NCBI GenBank assembly: GCA_028865375.1 | Contig: JAGWKJ010000045.1 | Location: 1-11,659 of the forward strand | Source: Hyphomicrobiales bacterium | GTDB taxonomy: Bacteria; Pseudomonadota; Alphaproteobacteria; Rhizobiales; Beijerinckiaceae | Direction of reading: 5' to 3' | Length of the DNA stretch: 11,659 bases | The notes under the pieces: generated by a model | Seen by the model: the letters and a program-made list of their open reading frames with translations, nothing else | What the model was told of the DNA's origin: nothing | The model's database searches: none | Position numbers and translations under genes: made by a program | Part shown: positions 6,469 to 11,659 of the stretch, piece after piece | Layout: each line of letters begins with the position of its first letter | How positions within the stretch are numbered: the stretch's first letter is position 1

Positions 6469-7896
6469 CTGGAATTCGGGGGACATCAGCATCAGCGCCA
6501 CGCCCTGCGGTTGCGAGGCGGCGCGGGCGACGGCGACGCGCGTCGCCTCGCCGACCTTGGGGCCGAGCACGTCGGTCAGCAGCGCGCGCGGATCCTCGTG
6601 GTCCTTGCGCGCGAACGCGAAGCGGGCGGCGAGGTCGAGCCGGAGCTTCATCGCCTCCGGGCCGTCCCACGCGGCGCTGACGTCCGAAAATCCGTTCGGG
6701 CCGGCGGGCGTCCAGATCGGCATGCCGAGCAGGTTCATCGCGCCCAGCACCGGCTGAGGCTTGTCGGGCCGCTCCTTGGTGGCGCGCAACGCGGCGACGA
6801 CGAATTCCCACGGGTCGCGCATCTTGGTGGCGGGCGCGCTCCAAGCCTCGGGCGCGGCCAGCAGCGCCTTGGAGACGACCGCGAGATCGCCGTGCGATTC
6901 GAGATACGCTTTTGCCAGGCGCTCGACGAGCGCGGGCGGCGGCGCGTCGGCGACGAAATGGCGCGCCAGCTTGAAGGCGACGTGGCGGGCGGTGGCGGGA
7001 TGGGCCGCGAGATCGCGCAGCACCGCTTCGCCTTGGCCGACGCCCGCCTGCGCATAGACCTTGTGCAGCACCGTCTCGGCGCCAGGCTCGTGGGCGAAAC
7101 GGTTGAAGGCGAAGGAACCCGGCTCGCCCATCTTGCCGGGCGGGCCGACGATGGTCCAGCCGGTGATGATCTTGGCGTAATTCGTGACGTCGGCCTGCGT
7201 ATAGCCGGAGCGGACGCCCAGCGTGTGCAGCTCCATCGTCTCGCGCGCGAGGTTCTCGTTGAGGCCGCGATGCTGGCGGAGGCCGGCGGGCGAATCCGGC
7301 CCGATCGACACGCGATTGTCGAGGAAGGTCAGCATCGCGGGATGCCGCTCGACCGCCTGCAGCATGTCGACGAAGCGACCCAGCACGAACGGGCGGATCG
7401 CCTCGCGCTCGAAGGCGCCGGCGGTCGCGCGGTCGATCAGGTCCTTGTTGGTGGCGACCGCGAAATGGTTCGACCAGAACGCGACCAAGCGCTCGACGAA
7501 TCCCGGTCCCGCGTCCAGCGCCTTGTGGATGCGGGCGAGCACCTCCGCCAGGAAGATCTCCTGCTGCGGTTGCGGCAGCTTCGGCGCCGCCGGCCTGTCG
7601 GGCGGCGCCGGCTTGGCAGCCATCGCGTCGGGTTTGGCCGCCATCGGCGCCGGCGCGGCCGGCTTCTTCAACTTCAGTTCGCGTTCGAGCTTGTTGCGCT
7701 CATAGACCTTTTGGATCGCCTCGGCCGAGGTCGGGAGCGCGGGATCGCGGATCGTCGCGACGTCGGGCGTCGCCAGTTCGGCGAGAAGCGCGCCGCGCGG
7801 GTCTGCGGCGATGGCGGCGTAGTCGCCGGGCCGTCCGCCCAGACCGAAACGGTTCAGGGCGACGAGCACGGGATCGGGCGCTTGGGTCGACGTCAT
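6460..7896 (-). CDS. DUF1800 family protein
   Basis: This 478-residue protein belongs to DUF1800, a widespread family of unknown function that is usually encoded beside a DUF1501 gene. Family motifs are ALNRFGLGGRPGD (13-25), VAFWSNHF (138-145), GLNENLARETMELHTLG (211-227), NYAKIITGW (239-247) and the terminal MSPEFQRR (471-478). I see no signal peptide or membrane span, unlike its partner, so it may stay in the cytoplasm, help fold or dock the Tat substrate, or leave by another route; these are guesses. Residues about 76-108 are a low-complexity Lys/Pro/Ala linker containing the near repeat MAAKP twice, inserted between the N-terminal and main domains. The ATG at 7896 follows GGAGG with 8 bases of spacing. 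It is the first gene of a two-gene operon, divergent from the cupredoxin gene. Confidence 0.92.
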   Translation of the reverse strand: MTSTQAPDPVLVALNRFGLGGRPGDYAAIAADPRGALLAELATPDVATIRDPALPTSAEAIQKVYERNKLERELKLKKPAAPAPMAAKPDAMAAKPAPPDRPAAPKLPQPQQEIFLAEVLARIHKALDAGPGFVERLVAFWSNHFAVATNKDLIDRATAGAFEREAIRPFVLGRFVDMLQAVERHPAMLTFLDNRVSIGPDSPAGLRQHRGLNENLARETMELHTLGVRSGYTQADVTNYAKIITGWTIVGPPGKMGEPGSFAFNRFAHEPGAETVLHKVYAQAGVGQGEAVLRDLAAHPATARHVAFKLARHFVADAPPPALVERLAKAYLESHGDLAVVSKALLAAPEAWSAPATKMRDPWEFVVAALRATKERPDKPQPVLGAMNLLGMPIWTPAGPNGFSDVSAAWDGPEAMKLRLDLAARFAFARKDHEDPRALLTDVLGPKVGEATRVAVARAASQPQGVALMLMSPEFQRR

Positions 7897-8091
7897 GGTC
7901 CATGCCTCCGATTCGACGCGGCCATTAAAGCGCGGCGATTCTGGCTGGCGGATGAACGGATCGGGGCCAAGCATTACAATTCGGCAAGCACTGCCGGGTT
8001 CACGGAAAGTTGATCGCCGCCAAGGGATTGCGGCGCGTCGCCCGGCGCGACACAATTCATGCGCGCCTGCGGGGGCGCTCGGGAGGCCGAC
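7897..8091. other. Divergent spacer between DUF1800 and the cupredoxin gene
   Basis: This 195-base spacer is less G+C-rich than its surroundings at 7920-7990 (for example ATTAAA at 7924-7929 and ATTACAATT near 7974-7982), as expected for promoters. On the minus strand TTTAAT (7929-7924) could be a -10 element 27 bases before the DUF1800 start, but no -35 sits at the right distance. The plus-strand candidate is listed separately. No ORF here looks real. Confidence 0.4.
8028..8056 (+). promoter_or_regulatory. Candidate sigma70-like promoter for the cupredoxin gene
   Basis: TTGCGG (8028-8033) and CACAAT (8051-8056) are separated by exactly 17 bases. They match the consensus at 3 of 6 and 4 of 6 positions. 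The implied start of transcription is about 30 bases before the ATG, leaving room for the GGGAGG ribosome binding site at 8081-8086. Confidence 0.33.
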
Positions 8092-8418
8092 ATGGCTGGA
8101 AAGTTGACGCGCCGCGCCGTCGTGGCAATGGCATTCATCGCGGCTTCGGCGCTGGCCGCCACCGCTTCGGCCGCTTCGCACAAGGTGACGATCCAAGGCT
8201 TCGCGTTCTCGCCGGCCTCGATTTCGGTCGCGGCGGGTGACAGCGTCACGTGGACCAACCAAGACGGCGCGCCCCATCTCGTCGACGGGGGAGCGGCATT
8301 CCGTTCGGCGGCGCTCGCCAAGGGGCAGAGCTTCACCTTCACCTTCGCGAAGGCCGGCTCGTTCGCCTACCGCTGCGGCATCCATCCCTCGATGTCGGGA
8401 ACCGTCGTCGTGAAGTGA
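8092..8418 (+). CDS. Small exported cupredoxin (type-1 copper protein)
   Basis: This 108-residue protein has a cleavable signal peptide with paired arginines (KLTRRAVVAMAF, Arg7-Arg8; cleavage likely after ASA at residue 27 or 28), so Sec or Tat export are both possible. The mature ~80 residues form a minimal plastocyanin/pseudoazurin-like domain. FAFSPASISVAAGDSVTWTN (residues 37-56) is the typical first half, followed by the copper ligands His62 (GAPHLV), Cys95, His98 and Met101 (CGIHPSM). The ligand set is complete, so a blue copper site is expected. It would act as a periplasmic electron carrier or copper-binding protein. The ATG at 8092 has GGGAGG 5 bases upstream; an in-frame ATG at 8059 would extend the N-terminus by 11 residues without a better ribosome site. 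No redox partner or copper gene is adjacent, so the pathway is unknown. Confidence 0.9.
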   Translation: MAGKLTRRAVVAMAFIAASALAATASAASHKVTIQGFAFSPASISVAAGDSVTWTNQDGAPHLVDGGAAFRSAALAKGQSFTFTFAKAGSFAYRCGIHPSMSGTVVVK

Positions 8419-8431
8419 ACGCGGTGGCCGG

Positions 8432-9223
8432 TCAGGCGGCCTTGATCAAACCGAGCAGCGCCTTCTGCATGACCTCGTTGCCGGCGCAGATCGACCCGGT
8501 CTCGACGTAATTCTCCTCGCCGTCGCACCCCGAGACGTAGCCGCCGGCCTCGCGGACGATGAGCGAGCCCGCGGCGATGTCCCAGGCGTTCAGGTCGCGC
8601 TCCCAATAGGCGTCGAGCCGGCCCGCAGCCACCGCGCAGAGATCGAGCGCCGCCGAGCCCATGCGCCGCACGTTGGCGACGCGCGCCATCACCTCCGACA
8701 ATTCGCGCTTGAGCCGCGGATGTCCGGCCGCGCGGGCCAACGGCGCGACGCCGAAGCCGATCAACGCGTCAGGCAGCGCCTTGCGCTGGGCGACGCGCAG
8801 GCGCCGGTTTTCGCCGAACGCGCCCTGACCCTTTTCGGCGACGTACATTTCGCCGGTGGCGGGATTGTAGACGACGCCCGCGACCACCTGGCCTTCGCGT
8901 TCGAGCGCGACCGAGATCGCGAAGATCGGAATCGCGTGCAGGAAGTTCGTGGTGCCGTCGAGCGGGTCGATCAACCAGCGATGCGTCTTGTCGGCGCCCT
9001 CGACCGCGCCGCCCTCTTCCATCAGGAAGCCGTAGCCCGGCCGCGCCTTGGACAGTTCCTCGAACAGCACTTTCTCGGCGCGGCGGTCGGCGGCGGTGAC
9101 GAAATCGCCCGGTCCCTTCAGGGACACTTGCAGGTTGGCGAGCTCGCCGAGGTCGCGTTGCAGGCCCCGCCCGGCCTTGATGGCGGCGGCGGTCATTACG
9201 TTCATCAGTGCGGAGCGGATCAT
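8432..9223 (-). CDS. suhB: Inositol-1-monophosphatase (SuhB family)
   Basis: The 263-residue cytoplasmic enzyme belongs to the Mg2+-dependent, lithium-sensitive inositol monophosphatase family, which hydrolyses inositol-1-phosphate and related sugar phosphates. The metal site is visible: Glu69/Glu70 in LMEEGG, the family signature DPLDGTTNF at 86-94 (Asp86, Asp89), and WDIAAGSLIVREAGG at 214-228 (Asp215). LKGPGDFVTAADRRAE (36-50) is the conserved N-terminal part. Several alphaproteobacterial homologues begin with a similar xRSALxNVM sequence, which supports the ATG at 9223, although its Shine-Dalgarno sequence (AGAAAG) is weak; a Met at residue 7 is the alternative. E. coli SuhB also acts in rRNA transcription antitermination; whether this protein does so is not visible. 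It converges on the cupredoxin gene with a 13-base gap and has its own likely promoter. Confidence 0.95.
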   Translation of the reverse strand: MIRSALMNVMTAAAIKAGRGLQRDLGELANLQVSLKGPGDFVTAADRRAEKVLFEELSKARPGYGFLMEEGGAVEGADKTHRWLIDPLDGTTNFLHAIPIFAISVALEREGQVVAGVVYNPATGEMYVAEKGQGAFGENRRLRVAQRKALPDALIGFGVAPLARAAGHPRLKRELSEVMARVANVRRMGSAALDLCAVAAGRLDAYWERDLNAWDIAAGSLIVREAGGYVSGCDGEENYVETGSICAGNEVMQKALLGLIKAA

Positions 9224-9247
9224 CGGGTCGCTTTCTGGGGGCCGCGC

Positions 9248-9276
9248 CTTGTGGCGAGGCGGCCGCCGAGCGTCAA
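9248..9276 (-). promoter_or_regulatory. suhB: Candidate sigma70-like promoter for the inositol monophosphatase gene
   Basis: On the minus strand TTGACG (9276-9271, 5 of 6 consensus matches) is followed by a 17-base spacer and CACAAG (9253-9248, 3 of 6). Transcription would start at about 9241, giving a leader of roughly 18 bases before the ATG at 9223. The -35 element and spacing are good; the -10 element is poor but acceptable in a G+C-rich genome. Confidence 0.5.
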
Positions 9277-9339
9277 GCGCGCCCGGTCGACGATCCATAC
9301 GGGACGCGGCCGCCATGGCCCGCACCGGCCGTCAAGCGC
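9271..9339. repeat. Ten-base direct repeat CGTCAAGCGC in the suhB/MFS spacer
   Basis: CGTCAAGCGC occurs at 9271-9280 and again at 9330-9339, with 59 bases between the two starts. The first copy contains the -35 element of the suhB promoter candidate; the second has no -10 at promoter spacing on the minus strand. The pair could be a regulator site serving both divergent genes, or a relic of duplication, or chance. Confidence 0.35.
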
Positions 9340-9399
9340 TTCCGCCGTCGGCGCCTTTCCGGTATTGAGCGTGCCCGCCCCGAGGCAGGCCGAGCCGAC

Positions 9400-10629
9400 A
9401 TGTCCCAAGCCGCCACCAAGCCGACGCCACGCGCCTTCGCTCCCGAGGTCGTGCTGGCGGTCGGTTGCTTCGTCTCGCTGTTGTTGTTCGGCCCGCGATC
9501 CGCCGTGGGCGCGTTCCAATACGACATCGTGACCGATCACAATTGGTCGCGCGACGTGTTCGGCTTCGCCATCGCGCTGCAAAACCTGATGTGGGGCGTC
9601 GGCCAGCCGTTCGCGGGCGCGATCGCCGACCGTTACGGCGCGCCGCGCGTGCTGGCCTTGGGCAGCGTCGGCTATGCGCTGGGCCTCGCGTGGATGGCGT
9701 GGGCCGGCACGCCGACCGGCTTCGGCTTCGCGGGCGCGCTGGTCGGGCTGGCGCTGTCGGGCGCCTCGTTCAACATCGTGCTGGGCGCGTTCGGAAAGGT
9801 GCTGCCGCCCCGGATGCGTTCGTTGGCGCTGGGTCTCGGCACGGCGGCGGGATCGCTGGGCCAATTCGCCTTTTCCCCGCTCGCGGTCGGCTTGATCGGC
9901 TCGGTCGGCTGGCGCGGCGCGCTCTACGTCTTCGCGGGCATGATGCTGTTGGCCATTCCGCTCGCGGTCTTCCTGCGCGGCGGCGACGTGGCGGCGCCCG
10001 CCGCCCGGCCGGGCGACGACAGGCCGGCGATGCGGGTGCTGGGCGACGCGCTCCGGCACCGCTCGTATTTCCTGCTGGCTTTGGGCTTCTTCACCTGCGG
10101 CTTCCAGCTCGCCTTCATCACCGCGCATTTCCAGATCTACCTGACCGACGGCGGGCTGAGCCCCGGCCAGGGCGCGTTCGCCTTCGCGCTGGTGGGCCTG
10201 TTCAACATGTTCGGATCGCTGGCGTCGGGCTGGCTCGGCGACGTGATGCCGCGGCGCTACATCCTGAGCTTCATCTACCTCGCGCGGGCGGCGGCCACGG
10301 CGGTGTTCCTCGCCGTGCCGATCGGGCCCTATTCGGCCTATGCGTTCGGCGCCGTGTCGGGTCTGCTGTGGCTGTCGACCGTGCCGCCGACGTCGGGCCT
10401 CGTCTCGGTGATGTTCGGCGCGCGCAACCTATCGCTGCTCTACGGCTTCACGTTCTTCTCCCACCAGGTCGGCGGGTTCCTCGGCGCGTGGCTCGGCAGC
10501 CTGTCGTATTCGTTGTTCGGCGGCTATGGCCCGGTGTGGACGCTGTCGATCGCGCTGGGCGTCGCGTCGGCACTCATCAACCTGCCGATCGTGGAAGCGC
10601 CGGTCGAGCCCGTCCCCGTCCCCGCCTGA
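9400..10629 (+). CDS. Major facilitator superfamily transporter (12 TM)
   Basis: This 409-residue inner-membrane protein has the two six-helix halves of an MFS carrier. Loop 2-3 carries motif A, AGAIADRYGAPRV (72-84), and the equivalent in the second half is SGWLGDVMPRRYI (276-288). A hydrophilic central loop runs from about 194 to 221. Hydrophobic spans fall at about 15-36, 52-74, 85-103, 108-130, 143-165, 171-192, 222-243, 257-279, 288-306, 311-333, 343-367 and 377-396. The sequence FQYDIVTDHNWSRDVFGFAI between TM1 and TM2 recalls the monocarboxylate/oxalate-formate (OFA-like) branch, so an organic acid is a reasonable substrate guess, not a demonstrated one. The ATG at 9400 has only weak purine-rich sequence upstream (CAGGCCGAG); earlier in-frame starts would add a non-homologous basic stretch. 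A YhdH/AcuI-type reductase gene follows after 7 bases, suggesting import and use of a common substrate. Confidence 0.9.
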   Translation: MSQAATKPTPRAFAPEVVLAVGCFVSLLLFGPRSAVGAFQYDIVTDHNWSRDVFGFAIALQNLMWGVGQPFAGAIADRYGAPRVLALGSVGYALGLAWMAWAGTPTGFGFAGALVGLALSGASFNIVLGAFGKVLPPRMRSLALGLGTAAGSLGQFAFSPLAVGLIGSVGWRGALYVFAGMMLLAIPLAVFLRGGDVAAPAARPGDDRPAMRVLGDALRHRSYFLLALGFFTCGFQLAFITAHFQIYLTDGGLSPGQGAFAFALVGLFNMFGSLASGWLGDVMPRRYILSFIYLARAAATAVFLAVPIGPYSAYAFGAVSGLLWLSTVPPTSGLVSVMFGARNLSLLYGFTFFSHQVGGFLGAWLGSLSYSLFGGYGPVWTLSIALGVASALINLPIVEAPVEPVPVPA

Positions 10630-10636
10630 GGTCGCC

Positions 10637-11659
10637 ATGCCATTCCGCGCCGTCCGCATCGACAAGACAGAGCAAGGTCAAGCCGTCGGCTTCGTGACCA
10701 TGACGGACGCCGAGCTGATGGACGGCGACACCTTGGTCGACGTCTCGCATTCCGCGGTGAACTACAAGGACGGGCTGGCGCTGTCGGGCAAGTCGCCGAT
10801 CCCGCGCCGGTTTCCGATGGTGGCGGGAATCGACTTCGCGGGCGCCGTCGCCGAGACGACCCATCCCGGCTTGAAGAAGGGCGACCGGGTCGTGCTGAAC
10901 GGCCATGGCGCGAGCGAAACCCATTTCGGCGGCTATGCCCGCCGCGCGCGGGTTCCCGGCGCGTGGCTCGTGCCTTTGCCCGCGGCCTTCACGCCGGCGC
11001 AGGCGATGGCGATCGGCACCGCCGGCTACACGGCGGCGCTATGCGTGCTGGCGCTGGGCCGCCACGGCGCAAAGCCTTCCGACGGACCGGTCCTCGTCAC
11101 CGGCGCGGCGGGCGGCGTCGGTTCGGTGGCGGTCGCGCTGTTGAAGAAGGCCGGTTGGCACGTCGTGGCCTCGACCGGCCGGCCTGCCGAAGCCGCCTAT
11201 CTGAAGGATCTCGGCGCCGACGAGATCCTCGACCGCGCGGAATTGTCGGACCCGGCCAAGCCGCTCGGCAAGGAGATTTACGCGGCCGCCGTCGATTCGG
11301 TCGGTTCGCATACGCTGGCGAACGCGCTGAGCCGGTTGAAGCGCGGCGGCGTCGCCGCTTGTTGCGGCATGGCGCAGGGCGGCGACCTGCCCGCCTCGGT
11401 GATGCCGTTCATCCTGCGCGGCGTCACGCTGGCGGGCGTGGAGAGCGTGATGCAGCCGATGCCGGCGCGGCGCACCGCCTGGGACCTACTCGCGCGCGAC
11501 CTCGACGGCGCCAAGCTCGCCGAAATGACGACGACGATTCCCTTCGACAAGGTGTTCGAGGCCGGGGCGGCGATCCTGGCCGGCAAGATCCGCGGCCGCA
11601 CCGTGGTCGAGATCGGCGGAGGTCTCACTCGGCCGCGCCTTCCAGCGTGCGCCGCATCT
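10637..11659 (+). CDS. acuI: YhdH/AcuI-type zinc-free medium-chain reductase (3' end not in window)
   Basis: The frame encodes 341 residues without reaching a stop before the window ends. It is a zinc-independent medium-chain dehydrogenase/reductase of the YhdH/YhfP family, whose characterised AcuI members reduce acryloyl-CoA to propionyl-CoA with NADPH. Family hallmarks are SAVNYKDGLALSG (39-51), GIDFAGAV (64-71), GTAGYTAA (127-134), the nucleotide-binding turn VTGAAGGVGSVA (154-165), STGR (179-182, expected to contact the NADP phosphate), YLKDLGADE (188-196), VDSVG (219-223) and LPASVMPFILRGVTLAGVES (251-270). The structural and catalytic zinc ligands of alcohol dehydrogenases are absent. 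Homologues usually end near GRTVVEI (320-326), so the further codons form a tail of at least 15 residues (see findings). The ATG at 10637 follows the MFS stop by 7 bases with GAGGTCG as ribosome site, so the two genes are an operon. Acryloyl-CoA is the best substrate guess; a quinone or other enoyl compound is possible. Confidence 0.92.
   Translation, partial: MPFRAVRIDKTEQGQAVGFVTMTDAELMDGDTLVDVSHSAVNYKDGLALSGKSPIPRRFPMVAGIDFAGAVAETTHPGLKKGDRVVLNGHGASETHFGGYARRARVPGAWLVPLPAAFTPAQAMAIGTAGYTAALCVLALGRHGAKPSDGPVLVTGAAGGVGSVAVALLKKAGWHVVASTGRPAEAAYLKDLGADEILDRAELSDPAKPLGKEIYAAAVDSVGSHTLANALSRLKRGGVAACCGMAQGGDLPASVMPFILRGVTLAGVESVMQPMPARRTAWDLLARDLDGAKLAEMTTTIPFDKVFEAGAAILAGKIRGRTVVEIGGGLTRPRLPACAAS
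11625..11659 (-). CDS. Possible C-terminal end of a convergent gene running in from beyond the window
   Basis: On the minus strand the last bases read MRRTLEGAAE then TGA (11627-11625). Nine of these ten codons end in G or C, matching the window's coding bias, while the plus-strand frame through the same bases has only 7 of 12. This suggests a gene entering from the right and ending here, overlapping the reductase frame. Too little is visible to name it, and a ten-residue frame could be chance. Confidence 0.33.
   Translation of the reverse strand, partial: MRRTLEGAAE

Noticed and set aside
4802..6757. A 651-codon plus-strand frame opposite DUF1501
   Set aside because: It runs out of frame through the SGNH gene and antisense to DUF1501, with shadow-like composition.
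6349..8013. A 554-codon plus-strand frame opposite DUF1800
   Set aside because: It is antisense to a protein with conserved DUF1800 motifs and is rich in Arg, Gly and Asp as such shadows are.
8426..8441. A hairpin between the cupredoxin and inositol monophosphatase genes (GGCCG/CGGCC, 6-base loop)
   Set aside because: The stem has only 5 bp and no T-run; this is expected by chance in such G+C-rich DNA.
9340..9368. A possible MFS promoter, TTCCGC-N17-TATTGA
   Set aside because: Spacing is right but both boxes match the consensus poorly; not distinguishable from background.
8720..9532. A 270-codon plus-strand frame opposite the inositol monophosphatase gene
   Set aside because: It overlaps the signature region of the phosphatase antisense and the start of the MFS gene out of frame; no domain is recognisable.
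1..11659. CRISPR arrays, tRNA or rRNA genes, insertion sequences, phage genes or toxin-antitoxin pairs
   Set aside because: I looked on both strands and saw no regularly spaced repeats, cloverleaf-like segments, transposase or integrase motifs, or terminal inverted repeats.

Overview
The window is chromosomal DNA from a G+C-rich bacterium (roughly 70% G+C by eye, with strong GC3 bias). The gene content points to an alphaproteobacterium: a TctE-like sensor kinase, a SuhB-type inositol monophosphatase with the alphaproteobacterial start and core, an OpgC-like acyltransferase paired with an SGNH protein, and a DUF1800/DUF1501 pair. A Rhodospirillales-like or related lineage is my inference; nothing here fixes the genus. 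I see no tRNA, rRNA, CRISPR array, transposase, integrase or phage gene, and codon use looks uniform, so this reads as ordinary core or shell chromosome.

Layout. (1) 1-1706, plus strand: the C-terminal end of an OmpR-type response regulator overlaps (ATGA) a complete sensor histidine kinase. (2) 1703-3171, minus strand: a 59-residue basic protein is coupled by TGATG to murA, the first committed step of peptidoglycan synthesis; murA and the kinase converge with stop codons overlapping in the palindrome CTAG. (3) 3325-5186, plus strand: an OpgC-like membrane acyltransferase overlaps a secreted SGNH-fold protein by 28 bases, probably a unit that modifies or de-modifies a periplasmic or surface glycan. 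(4) 5231-7896, minus strand: a DUF1800 protein followed by a Tat-exported DUF1501 protein, with a very strong ribosome binding site built into the last codons of the first gene. (5) 8092-8418, plus strand: a small exported type-1 copper protein. (6) 8432-9223, minus strand: inositol-1-monophosphatase with a credible sigma70-like promoter. (7) 9400-11659, plus strand: an MFS transporter and, 7 bases later, a YhdH/AcuI-type zinc-free medium-chain reductase whose frame runs off the window edge, apparently over the 3' end of an opposing gene.

Almost all bases are coding. The only spacers above 100 bases are the three divergent promoter regions (3172-3324, 7897-8091, 9224-9399). Nothing here is clearly a new system. 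The least understood units are the DUF1800/DUF1501 operon, the OpgC/SGNH pair and the small basic protein tied to murA.
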